Shown: positions 17,366-24,952 of the stretch, one piece after another
How the letters are laid out: each line of letters begins with the position of its first letter
Position numbering within the stretch: position 1 is the first letter of the stretch
The notes under the pieces: generated by a model
Told to the model about the DNA's origin: nothing
What the model saw: the letters and a program-made list of their open reading frames with translations, nothing else
The model's database searches: none
From: Chthoniobacterales bacterium
GTDB lineage: Bacteria; Verrucomicrobiota; Verrucomicrobiia; Chthoniobacterales; UBA6821
NCBI GenBank assembly: GCA_019747895.1
Contig: JAIEQF010000007.1
Coordinates: 1 to 64,000 of the forward strand
DNA length: 64,000 nucleotides
Direction of reading: 5' to 3'
Translations under genes and position numbers: made by a program

Positions 17366-17740
17366 ATGATACGCCGCACTAAACAAAAAGAGGCTATTGT
17401 TTCCGTGTTGAAAAAGAAACATCAGCCCATGCCCATCGAAGAGATTCATCAGATGGCACTCAAGGCTGTTCCTTCTCTCGGCATTGCGACTGTTTATCGC
17501 ACGCTCAAATCATTGCTAGAAGAAGGCTGCATCAAGATCGTAGAGCTCCCGGGAAAGCCTCTTCATTACGAAGAAGCCCACAAAGGACATCATCATCATT
17601 TTTGCTGCAATACTTGTCATGGAGTTTTTGAATTGGAAAAATGCCCTAGCGGCATTCACCAATTAGCCCCTAAAGGATTTCAGGTTACCGATCACGAAAT
17701 CATTCTCTACGGCACCTGTGCTGATTGCACCACCTCATGA
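17366..17740 (+). CDS. Fur family transcriptional regulator
   Basis: A 124-residue metal-dependent repressor. The winged-helix recognition region is GIATVYRTLKSLLEEG (about 39-54). The metal-binding residues HHHHFCCNTC follow (about 72-81), and the second structural-zinc pair CADC is near the C-terminus. It could be Fur, Zur or PerR; the metal cannot be told from sequence. It is shorter than classic Fur at the N-terminus. Its stop overlaps the start of the moeB-like gene (ATGA), so the two are translationally coupled, which hints at a link between metal status and sulfur transfer. Confidence 0.92.
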   Translation: MIRRTKQKEAIVSVLKKKHQPMPIEEIHQMALKAVPSLGIATVYRTLKSLLEEGCIKIVELPGKPLHYEEAHKGHHHHFCCNTCHGVFELEKCPSGIHQLAPKGFQVTDHEIILYGTCADCTTS

Positions 17741-18888
17741 ACTTCGAATTAACAACGGAAGAAAAAAATCGTTATTCCCGCCATCTACTTCTTCCCGAAG
17801 TCGGAATAGAAGGACAAAAAAAATTGAAAGAGGCTAAAGTTCTTTGCATTGGTGCGGGAGGCCTGACCTCACCAGCAGCTCTCTACCTTGCTGCGGCGGG
17901 GGTTGGTCATTTAGGATTAGTTGATGCTGATTGTATTGATGCTTCCAATTTACAACGCCAGATTCTTTACAACACTCCTGATGTTGGCAAAAAAAAAACG
18001 GCCGTTGCTTGCGAACGACTTTTGAAACTCAATCCTCAAATTCAGATTCAAGAACACGAAACTTTTCTCACTGCAGAAAATGGTAGAGATATTGCTTCTT
18101 CCTACGATCTCATTCTTGATGGCTCCGATAATTTTGCAACTCGCTATCTCACCAATGATCTTGCTTTCTTCCTCAAGAAGCCACTGATCTATGGATCTAT
18201 TTTTCGCTTTGAAGGTCAATGCACTCTGTTTGAAGCTCACGAAGAAGGCCCTTGTTATCGCTGTCTTTTTCCAGAGGCACCTCCTGCCAACCTTATTCCA
18301 AGCTGCAGCGAAGCTGGTGTGCTAGGAATCGTTCCAGGAGTCATTGGCACATTGCAAGCAACAGAAGCCCTGAAATGGATTCTTGGTATTGGAATTTCGC
18401 TTCGCGGTCGCCTCTTGCAATGGAATGCGCTCACAATGAAATTCCGCGAATTTCAAATTCGAAAAAACCCTTACTGTCCTCTCTGCGGACCTCGCCCCTC
18501 CATCACTCAACTAAGAGATCAAAAAATTCACTGCACCTCTCCTACATCGATGAAACCTCATTCTCCTACCATTCCCACAATCACCGTTGAAGAACTTCAA
18601 CAAAAATTACAACAGCAGCCTGCCATTAAACTCATTGATGTGCGCGAACCTTCCGAATATGAGATTGCTAAGATTGAAGAATCTCAACTTATTCCTCTCG
18701 GTGAATTGATGACACGCTTAGACGAACTTCCTCGCCATGATGAAATCGCGCTCCTCTGCCGTTCAGGAGGAAGGAGTGCTCAAGCTCTTTTATGGCTGCG
18801 CGAGGCTGGATTTTCTAAACTCTACAACGTCGAAGGCGGCATCTTAGCGTGGAAAGAGCGCATCGATCCTTCGCTCGCAGCACAGTAG
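17737..18888 (+). CDS. moeB: MoeB/ThiF-type adenylyltransferase with C-terminal rhodanese domain
   Basis: E1-like enzyme that adenylates the C-terminus of a ubiquitin-like sulfur carrier (MoaD, ThiS or similar), here joined to a rhodanese that supplies persulfide sulfur. The 383 residues contain the nucleotide loop GAGGLTSP (39-46), the zinc pairs CYRC and CPLC, and the rhodanese active site LLCRSGGRS near the end. This MoeB-rhodanese layout also occurs in MoeZ/MOCS3-like proteins. The ATG at 17737 overlaps the fur stop and is preferred to the in-frame ATG at 17725. No moaD or thiS is nearby, so the carrier protein is unknown. Confidence 0.93.
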   Translation: MNFELTTEEKNRYSRHLLLPEVGIEGQKKLKEAKVLCIGAGGLTSPAALYLAAAGVGHLGLVDADCIDASNLQRQILYNTPDVGKKKTAVACERLLKLNPQIQIQEHETFLTAENGRDIASSYDLILDGSDNFATRYLTNDLAFFLKKPLIYGSIFRFEGQCTLFEAHEEGPCYRCLFPEAPPANLIPSCSEAGVLGIVPGVIGTLQATEALKWILGIGISLRGRLLQWNALTMKFREFQIRKNPYCPLCGPRPSITQLRDQKIHCTSPTSMKPHSPTIPTITVEELQQKLQQQPAIKLIDVREPSEYEIAKIEESQLIPLGELMTRLDELPRHDEIALLCRSGGRSAQALLWLREAGFSKLYNVEGGILAWKERIDPSLAAQ

Positions 18889-18900
18889 AAAGAAACAAAA

Positions 18901-18950
18901 AATTCACCACAAAGAGCACAAATACCGCTTTGTGCTCTTTGTGGTGAATT
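18901..18950. terminator. Perfect 22-bp-stem hairpin between convergent genes
   Basis: AATTCACCACAAAGAGCAC... (18901-18922) pairs exactly with 18929-18950 around a 6-nt loop, TACCGC. It lies between the convergent moeB and yraN and could act as a two-way terminator. Its sequence belongs to the same TTTGTG-type repeat family as 12536-12626 and 37958-37994, so it may be a repeat element first and a terminator second. Confidence 0.7.
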
Positions 18951-18957
18951 CTCTTTT

Positions 18958-19404
18958 TCAATACCTAAACCATCCTGGCATCTGAAACGCATTTTCAATC
19001 AAGCGAATTTCAGGCGGTTTGCTCGCGATCACTTCAACGACATCAAACCGAAAAGTGAGATCGGGAAGACCTAAGAGCCTCAACCATGCGAGCGCTCCCC
19101 GTTGAATCAATTTTTGTTTTTTCCGATTTACGGCATCAAGAGGACGTGAATATTTTTCAGAGCTTCGTGTTTTTACTTCTACAAAAACCAGTGTCTCTCG
19201 ATCACGACAGACGAGATCAATTTCTCCTCCGTGTGGACCACGATAATTGCGATAGAGAATTTTAAAACCGCGCCGCTTCAATTCCTTGGCTACCACTTGC
19301 TCTCCCCAAGCACCAAGCTCGATGTGCCTAGAATTTTTCCTGAAACGAAAAAGTGATTTGATCGACTGGTTTAAAACCGCGTCGATGATGTTGGCAAGGC
19401 CCAT
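18958..19404 (-). CDS. yraN: YraN/UPF0102 family endonuclease-fold protein
   Basis: A 148-residue protein with a PD-(D/E)xK nuclease core: GAWGEQVVAKELKRRG, then GGEIDLVCRD and FVEVKTR. The function is unknown in the family, and it often sits next to rnhB as here. The only in-frame ATG, at 19404, overlaps rnhB by 77 bp and gives a 30-residue basic N-terminal extension. A non-ATG start closer to the GAWGEQ motif would remove the extension, so the start is uncertain. It lies at the end of the rplS-rnhB-yraN series. Confidence 0.88.
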   Translation of the reverse strand: MGLANIIDAVLNQSIKSLFRFRKNSRHIELGAWGEQVVAKELKRRGFKILYRNYRGPHGGEIDLVCRDRETLVFVEVKTRSSEKYSRPLDAVNRKKQKLIQRGALAWLRLLGLPDLTFRFDVVEVIASKPPEIRLIENAFQMPGWFRY

Positions 19405-20005
19405 GCTCGCGGAGTATAGCTAAATGTGCGGCAGTAGCATAGCCCTTATGTTGCAAAAATCCATATTGGGGAAATTCGCAATGTAACTCTTCCATGATGC
19501 GATCACGACTGACCTTGGCCACTACACTTGCTGCTGCAATGCTCATTGATAAACCATCACCACCCACCAATGCCGTCTGAGGCACGGGCAAATCACGCAC
19601 GGGCAATCCATCTACCAGCGCATGCTCCGCCGATGGCTTGAGCCCTAGCAAAGCACGCCTCATTGCAAGATGAGTTGCTCTTAAAATGTTCAAGTCGCCA
19701 ATCTCTTGAACATTGCCTTCTCCCACAGCCCAAAAAATTTCAGGCTCTGTGGTTATCACTTCAAAAAGCTCCTCTCGCAGCCTGAGCGATAATTTTTTGG
19801 AATCATTGAGTCCCTCTAACTGCTGTAACAATTTTGGAGAAATTTTTCTTGGTAAAATGACCGCTGCAGCAATCACAGGTCCAGCCAAAGGGCCACGCCC
19901 AGCTTCATCCACGCCGGCAATTAATTGAACTCCTTTTGAAAACAAGAGCGATTCATGCTCTAGGGTTGGGCGCTGCTTAGCAGACGGCAACAGCTTCTTG
20001 CTCAT
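19328..20005 (-). CDS. rnhB: Ribonuclease HII
   Basis: A 225-residue RNase HII that removes ribonucleotides from DNA and RNA-DNA hybrids. The catalytic motif is GVDEAGRGPLAGPV; further conserved parts are LNDSKKLS and the SIAAASVVAKVSRDR helix. It lies downstream of rplS across a palindromic repeat, and its 3' end overlaps yraN. Together with RNase HIII it gives this organism two RNase H enzymes of related fold. Confidence 0.96.
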   Translation of the reverse strand: MSKKLLPSAKQRPTLEHESLLFSKGVQLIAGVDEAGRGPLAGPVIAAAVILPRKISPKLLQQLEGLNDSKKLSLRLREELFEVITTEPEIFWAVGEGNVQEIGDLNILRATHLAMRRALLGLKPSAEHALVDGLPVRDLPVPQTALVGGDGLSMSIAAASVVAKVSRDRIMEELHCEFPQYGFLQHKGYATAAHLAILREHGPCQHHRRGFKPVDQITFSFQEKF

Positions 20006-20027
20006 TGATCAAAGTAGATAGAACAGA

Positions 20028-20155
20028 GTCTATTCAAAATTCGCTGAGCGTGATGAAGAGCAAGGCGCCTCGGAAAACAGGCGCTGAGCGTATAAATAAT
20101 ACGTGAAGCAAGAAGCAACGAAATAACGCCGCTCTTCGTGCGCTCAGTAGAATTT
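20028..20155. repeat. Palindromic dispersed repeat (family 2), copy 1
   Basis: About 125 bp with imperfect inverted arms: the left AAATTCGCTGAGCG...GAAGAGC matches the reverse complement of the right end (CGCTCAGTAGAATTT). The core around CTGAGCGTATA...TACGTGAAG is also palindromic. Related copies are at 41651-41798 and at the window end (63934-64000). It fills the rplS-rnhB spacer. No transposase is encoded, so it is MITE-like. Confidence 0.8.
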
Positions 20156-20510
20156 AGGACAGGCTCTGTTGCTGTTCTTTTACCGTCGTTGCGGATTTAC
20201 CCTTCCGCTGACGAAGATAATTCAACTTCGCGCGACGGACAGCACCTTTTTTCTCAACTTCAATCTTAGCGATACGAGGAGAGTGAAGAGGAAAAACGCG
20301 CTCTACACCTTCTCCATAAGAAATACGGCGAACGGTAAAACTCTCATTGATACCAGTCCCTTTACGACCGATGACAATGCCAGCATAAATCTGAACACGC
20401 TCTTTTTCACCTTCGATAACGCGGGTGTGGACGCGAATGCTGTCGCCAACTCCAAAAGGAGTCAGGTCTGTTTTCATATGCTCTTGTTCGATAGTTTCAA
20501 TAATAGTCAT
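20154..20510 (-). CDS. rplS: 50S ribosomal protein L19
   Basis: A 118-residue L19 protein of the large ribosomal subunit at the 30S interface. Recognisable segments are [30 protein letters not shown] and [20 protein letters not shown], ending in the RRAKLNYLR sequence. It has a normal length with a short Gln/Ser-rich tail. No Shine-Dalgarno sequence precedes the ATG even though this gene should be strongly translated. trmD and rimM, its frequent upstream neighbours, are absent. Confidence 0.97.
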   Translation of the reverse strand: MTIIETIEQEHMKTDLTPFGVGDSIRVHTRVIEGEKERVQIYAGIVIGRKGTGINESFTVRRISYGEGVERVFPLHSPRIAKIEVEKKGAVRRAKLNYLRQRKGKSATTVKEQQQSLS

Positions 20511-20693
20511 GGCCGGGAAAAATTGGTCCGAAGAAATTGGTCCGAAAGATTAAATGATGCCAGTAATGATAGCAAGATAAAAAAACGTAAGCGGCGTAGA
20601 ATGTAAAAAAAATTTCAACCTTCGTCAGAGCCGCTAGGCGATTGGCGAAGGACAATACCAAATCGAAAGATTAGCCTGTGAACTGAAAGCTTA

Positions 20694-20746
20694 CAAAAAA
20701 ACGGCTGCCCTCCAAAAAAGAGAGCAGCCGTTCTCGTTTGGTTTTT
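20694..20746 (-). terminator. Intrinsic terminator for the secreted repeat-protein gene
   Basis: A hairpin AACGGCTGC...GCAGCCGTT with a purine-rich loop is flanked on the plus strand by an A-run on the left and a T-run (GGTTTTTTTT) on the right. It can therefore end transcription on both strands. It lies just after the stop of the minus-strand gene at 20753. Confidence 0.8.
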
Positions 20747-20752
20747 TTTAAT

Positions 20753-21928
20753 TTATTTTACAGTGCTATTAATCGTTCCTTTATTGGGAAGACCAATAAA
20801 GACATTATTGTAATAAGCTACAGGTCCTCGATTGGAAATTTGCAGCGTATTGCAAGTAAGAGGGTAACTTGCAGCAACCTCTTTTTCATAAGCAAGCATA
20901 TCGACTTGGGCTTCTAAGACAGCAACAGAATTGCTGACATCAACATTATTCAAGAACTGATTAAGTTTATCTTGAAGTTGGTGAAAGGAATTGAGCGAGC
21001 TATCTCTATCGTACCGCTTGCTGAGAAGAACGTTCAGGAATTCATAGAGGCAGCCTTGTTCTAGCAATTTAAAGGCACCGATATTGGCATCGATGGCTTC
21101 TTCTTTCTCTAACTGAATCTGAAGCTGTGCAGCCGGATTTGTTGGATCAAGGTTTTCAAGATCGAGTTCGACCCATGGACATCTTGCAAATGTTGGTGCA
21201 GCCTTATAATTGCTGCAAGCAGCTTTGCATTTTTCAGTCAGCGTTGATTGAAATTGATTCCACAATTGTTGTTCGTCTGAAGTCAAAGCAGCAGCATTAA
21301 CAGAATCTTGAAGTTCTGATTTCTTATAATCGTGAGCTTTTTTCTGAAGTTTTTCAACAGTTTGACAATAATCCCGCATCTCGCTCTTTACGAGACCCAT
21401 TGCATTAGGATTTGAGGCATCGACGTTTAACAACTCACATTGTAATGCCATGAAATCGCTTGCGATATTCTGTATTAAAGACTCATTATCTTTATAAAAA
21501 TTGTTTGTCTCAGAAAAAGCTTCTGGATCGGCTGAACCTGCTCTTGCATTCAAAAGCGTATTTTCGAAATCTCCAAAAATTACAGAACTCGATAATAAGC
21601 TGAGAGGATTAGAAGAATCCACATTGAGGAGTTCTATTCCTGCTGCACATGCCATTTCTGGTGCAAATGGATTCAATGCTACACTGCTCTGAAGCAAAAC
21701 TGATAAAGCTGATTGATAAGCGACAATACTTGATTCAGCACCAATCACATCTTCTGGAGCGGAGATCGCACTGAGACTCGCCATGTTATTTTGAAGATTT
21801 TGCCAAGCTTGATCGGCTGAAACATCAGGGGAAATTGCAGCGGAACTACTCTGAGCAGCGTGCAGCGAAAGTATGGAAGCCACTAAGAGAGCGAGGGATT
21901 TTTGGAAGGTTTGTTTTATTAGTTTCAT
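20753..21928 (-). CDS. Secreted protein with degenerate internal repeats (unknown)
   Basis: Unknown function. From the ATG at 21928 (MKLIKQTFQKS...) it has 391 residues with a clear Sec signal ending near the LHAAQSS segment. The frame is open to an ATG at 21976, but the extra 16 codons come from a 24-bp tandem duplication of the start region. Four copies of an L-x-N-V-D-x-S-N-P-like motif (LLNVDSSNP, LLNVDASNP, LENLDPTNP, LNNVDVSNS) lie about 65-90 residues apart, each followed by a helical segment. This suggests four or five related helical modules. Several Cys residues (CAAG, CELL, CKAAC, CPW) could form disulfides. It is monocistronic with its own terminator. Confidence 0.85.
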   Translation of the reverse strand: MKLIKQTFQKSLALLVASILSLHAAQSSSAAISPDVSADQAWQNLQNNMASLSAISAPEDVIGAESSIVAYQSALSVLLQSSVALNPFAPEMACAAGIELLNVDSSNPLSLLSSSVIFGDFENTLLNARAGSADPEAFSETNNFYKDNESLIQNIASDFMALQCELLNVDASNPNAMGLVKSEMRDYCQTVEKLQKKAHDYKKSELQDSVNAAALTSDEQQLWNQFQSTLTEKCKAACSNYKAAPTFARCPWVELDLENLDPTNPAAQLQIQLEKEEAIDANIGAFKLLEQGCLYEFLNVLLSKRYDRDSSLNSFHQLQDKLNQFLNNVDVSNSVAVLEAQVDMLAYEKEVAASYPLTCNTLQISNRGPVAYYNNVFIGLPNKGTINSTVK

Positions 21929-21985
21929 AGGGGTTTGTTTTATTAGTTTTATAGGGGTTTGTTTTATTAGTTTCATAGGGGTTTG
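21914..21985 (-). repeat. Three 24-bp tandem units duplicating a start codon region
   Basis: Units at 21914-21937, 21938-21961 and 21962-21985 differ at a single position (C/T, which turns the middle ATG into ATA). Read on the minus strand each gives 8 in-frame residues (MKLIKQTP, IKLIKQTP, MKLIKQTF). Each unit also carries its own leader sequence, so copy-number change would add or remove alternative start sites without shifting the frame. Confidence 0.92.
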
Positions 21986-22113
21986 TTTTATTTTTTTTAC
22001 TTTGTCTCTCTTACTAAGAGAGAAGTAACGTTAGGTTTATTCTTTTTTTTTTGAAATGCAAATTTATTTTACCTTATTATCCATGTCCTGAATGACGTTG
22101 AAAAATATTTTTG

Positions 22114-22149
22114 CTGTAACCTGCAACCTGTAATCTGTAACCTTTGACC
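22114..22149 (+). repeat. 7-bp tandem array before ubiX
   Basis: Units CTGTAAC, CTGCAAC, CTGTAAT, CTGTAAC, CTTTGAC, then C and the ubiX ATG at 22150. It is the same unit type as before oppB (7525-7560) and ends directly at the start codon. Confidence 0.88.
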
Positions 22150-22725
22150 ATGCATCTTGTCATTGCCGTCACCGGAGCGAGCGGAGCTCTCTATCTTCAA
22201 CGTTTCCTTCATCATTTAGAGGGAAAAGGTCATGAGCTTCACCTCGTGATGAGCAGCTATGCCAAGCAGGTGATTCATCAAGAATTAGGAACGTTAGCCA
22301 TTCCGCCAGAGGTTCAACTGTATCAAGAAAAATCGATGATGGCTCCTTTTGCCAGTGGCTCCGCGCTCTTCGATGCCATGGTCGTGATTCCTTGCTCCAT
22401 GGGAACCGTAGGACGCATCGCCGCTGGAACCTCTGAAACACTCATCCTTAGGTCTGCCGATGTTTTTTTGAAAGAACGTCGCAAGCTGATTCTCGTTGTC
22501 CGTGAAACCCCTTGGAATCTGATTCAAGCTCGCAACATCGTCACCGTCATGGAAGCAGGAGCCTCCGTTTTACCTGCAATGCCCTCTTTTTATAGCAATC
22601 CAAAAACGTTAGAAGAAGTGGCTGACACTGTCGTCTTTCGTTTACTGGATCAGCTTGGCATTGAATCTCCAAACGCCTGTCGCTGGGGAGATGACAGGTT
22701 GCAGGAGGAAAAATCAGTCGTATGA
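22150..22725 (+). CDS. ubiX: Flavin prenyltransferase UbiX
   Basis: Makes prenylated FMN, the cofactor of UbiD-type decarboxylases used in ubiquinone or menaquinone-related pathways. The 191 residues show the FMN-binding TGASGA loop at the start, VVIPCSMGTVGRIAAG near 80, RETPWNLIQARN near 120 and the closing MPSFYSNPKTLEEVAD. The ATG at 22150 follows the repeat array; an in-frame TTG at 22144 lies inside it. It overlaps the next gene by 4 bp (ATGA). No ubiD is in the window. Confidence 0.95.
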   Translation: MHLVIAVTGASGALYLQRFLHHLEGKGHELHLVMSSYAKQVIHQELGTLAIPPEVQLYQEKSMMAPFASGSALFDAMVVIPCSMGTVGRIAAGTSETLILRSADVFLKERRKLILVVRETPWNLIQARNIVTVMEAGASVLPAMPSFYSNPKTLEEVADTVVFRLLDQLGIESPNACRWGDDRLQEEKSVV

Positions 22726-23375
22726 AATTTTCTCGCGAACAATTTCTTGCTTGGTTAGCGGCGCTTTTGGCACGACTTCTTTTTCGCACGTTGCGGTTAG
22801 ATATTATTGATCGGTCTGGCTTTCTCACACAGCCACCGAAGGACCCTGTCATCATGACCTTTTGGCACAATCGCATTCCTGCCATTGCTGTCGGATTTTT
22901 GAGACACTACCCTCACCGGTTACGCAAAGGAGTTGTTGTCCTCACCAGCCCCAGCAAAGATGGTGACATTCTTGCCGGCGTCATGGCTCATCTGGGAATG
23001 GGCTCGGTACGCGGCTCTAGTTCGCGTCGCGGATCAACAGCTATTCGAGAACTCACCGGGAAATTAGAAACAGACCACGACCTTGCGATCACACCCGATG
23101 GACCACGCGGCCCCAAATATTCATTGGGACCTGGTGTTGTTTTTTTAGCTCAAAAAACAGGCCTGCGCATCTTGCCCCTCCACGCTCGTTACCACCGTGC
23201 TTTTCATTTAAAAACATGGGACTCTTTTGCCATTCCTTGGCCCTTTTCAAAAATCACGGTTGTGATTGACGACTATATTACTATTGATCCATCTCTGACA
23301 GAGATAGAGCCTGAGCGACTCAAGCTGGAATATCTTTTAAAAACAAATGCTGAATCTGCCGATGAACATTCTTGA
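22722..23375 (+). CDS. DUF374-family lysophospholipid acyltransferase-like protein
   Basis: A 217-residue protein matching the DUF374 family, distant relatives of the LPLAT/LpxL acyltransferases and likely membrane-associated. It has the MTFWHNRI motif near residue 45 (His as in the H-x4-D acyltransferase motif), [21 protein letters not shown] and [10 protein letters not shown], all typical. The substrate is unknown, and envelope lipid or lipid A acylation is the usual guess. It is translationally coupled to ubiX, and its end overlaps folD by 14 bp. Confidence 0.88.
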   Translation: MKFSREQFLAWLAALLARLLFRTLRLDIIDRSGFLTQPPKDPVIMTFWHNRIPAIAVGFLRHYPHRLRKGVVVLTSPSKDGDILAGVMAHLGMGSVRGSSSRRGSTAIRELTGKLETDHDLAITPDGPRGPKYSLGPGVVFLAQKTGLRILPLHARYHRAFHLKTWDSFAIPWPFSKITVVIDDYITIDPSLTEIEPERLKLEYLLKTNAESADEHS

Positions 23376-24246
23376 TGGAAAAAAAGCTGCTGCTGCTATC
23401 GAGCAGACGCTCCTGGAGCGAATCACTTTATTAAAACAACGTGGCATCACTCCCGGCCTGGCTGTTGTTCTCGTCGGCGAAAATCCAGCATCGCAAGCCT
23501 ACGTGCGCAACAAAGATCGGACCTGTGCACGCCTTGGTATGCATTCTAAAAAAATAGAATTGCCAAGCAGCACAACTCAAACAGAGCTTCTTCGCCTGGT
23601 TCAAGAACTCAATAACGACCCGCTTATCCATGGCATTCTCGTGCAGTCGCCTCCCCCGGCTCACATCAATGAACAAGCCATCACCGAGGCGATCGATCCA
23701 CGCAAAGATGTCGACGGTTTTCATCCGATCAATGTGGCGAAGCTTGCAATGGAAGATCCTTCTGGGTTTGTCCCCTGCACTCCACTTGGGTGCCAACATC
23801 TCTTGATGAGTGCAGGCATTGAAACGCGTGGAGCGAATATTGTTGTCGTAGGCCGCAGCCTCATTGTCGGAAAACCGATGGCTCTTTTATTGATGAGCAA
23901 AGGAAAAGGAGGCGATGCCACAGTCACGATCGCTCATTCTCAAACAAAAAATCTAGCAGCCATCACACGCTCTGCTGATATTGTCATTGCGGCGCTCGGT
24001 CGTCCTCACACACTAGGTGCGGAACACATCCGAGAAGGAGCTGTCGTCATTGATGTTGGCATCAACCGCGTCACTGACACTTCTTCGAAAACCGGCTATC
24101 GCCTCGTTGGCGATGTCGACTTTGATGCCGTTGCTGATCGCTGTGCTGCTATCACGCCCGTCCCAGGCGGCGTCGGACCGATGACGATTGCAATGCTGAT
24201 GCAAAATACGGTTACGGCTTGTGAAAGGTTGACAAATAAGCAGTGA
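23362..24246 (+). CDS. folD: Bifunctional methylenetetrahydrofolate dehydrogenase/cyclohydrolase
   Basis: Folate one-carbon enzyme, 294 residues from the ATG at 23362 ([11 protein letters not shown]). It shows the catalytic Lys region [15 protein letters not shown], the substrate motif DVDGFHPIN, the NADP loop [12 protein letters not shown] and the family end [14 protein letters not shown]. An in-frame ATG at 23347 lies deeper in the upstream gene. It ends in a 35-bp overlap with the convergent ispD. Confidence 0.96.
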   Translation: MNILDGKKAAAAIEQTLLERITLLKQRGITPGLAVVLVGENPASQAYVRNKDRTCARLGMHSKKIELPSSTTQTELLRLVQELNNDPLIHGILVQSPPPAHINEQAITEAIDPRKDVDGFHPINVAKLAMEDPSGFVPCTPLGCQHLLMSAGIETRGANIVVVGRSLIVGKPMALLLMSKGKGGDATVTIAHSQTKNLAAITRSADIVIAALGRPHTLGAEHIREGAVVIDVGINRVTDTSSKTGYRLVGDVDFDAVADRCAAITPVPGGVGPMTIAMLMQNTVTACERLTNKQ

Positions 24247-24952
24247 CTAACTTGAGATCTTCAGGATAAGTCACTTTGATATTAGGTTCGCGATTTTCGA
24301 CGAGATAAGTTTTTATACCTCGCTGCAACAAAGCTGAGACCTCGTCGGTAGGACTTTGATTTTCTTGCAAAGCTGGAAGACCAATCAGATCAGCTTTACG
24401 AAAGACTTGTGGCGTTTGCATCGACCAAAGATCGGTGCGATCGACGGTTATGTCTGCTAAAAATTTTTTATCCACTCGATGTAATGTCTCTGTCACACGA
24501 GTTGCCAAAGCTGCTGCTCCATGCTCGTGCGCTTTTTGAAAAGTGAGTTCAATCATCGAGCCAGAAATCAAAGGACGCGCGCCGTCATGAATCGCAATCC
24601 ATTCAACACCCTCTGAAAGGGCATGAAGACCGTGTTGCACCGATTCATGACGATCTTTTCCACCAGGAACGATTTTTATTTTTTCATTCCAGTCAGCAAG
24701 ATTCATTTCCTTCACAAGCTGAGAAAAAGATTCTTCCCGGCCTGTGGCAACAACGAGAATAATTTCTTCCATCGAAGGAATCGCAGCAAATGTTCGGAGC
24801 GAATAGGTGATCAGCGGTCGGTCTTGAACCAACGCCATCAATTTATCTTCGCCAAAACGAAGACTCGATCCTGCTGCAACAATAATGGCAGCGTTATAAG
24901 AAAGACCACTAGAGCTCAACTTTTGTTGTTGCTGTCTCTTCTGAATTTCCAT
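24212..24952 (-). CDS. ispD: 2-C-methyl-D-erythritol 4-phosphate cytidylyltransferase
   Basis: Third enzyme of the MEP isoprenoid pathway. The CTP-binding start is [17 protein letters not shown] and the second signature is [10 protein letters not shown]. From the ATG at 24952 it has 246 residues with a Gln-rich leader of about 20 residues before the core, which is longer than usual; a first ATG at 24973 also exists. The start overlaps the end of the upstream 869-residue gene by 44 bp. No ispF is fused or adjacent. Confidence 0.94.
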   Translation of the reverse strand: MEIQKRQQQQKLSSSGLSYNAAIIVAAGSSLRFGEDKLMALVQDRPLITYSLRTFAAIPSMEEIILVVATGREESFSQLVKEMNLADWNEKIKIVPGGKDRHESVQHGLHALSEGVEWIAIHDGARPLISGSMIELTFQKAHEHGAAALATRVTETLHRVDKKFLADITVDRTDLWSMQTPQVFRKADLIGLPALQENQSPTDEVSALLQRGIKTYLVENREPNIKVTYPEDLKLVTAYLSTFHKP

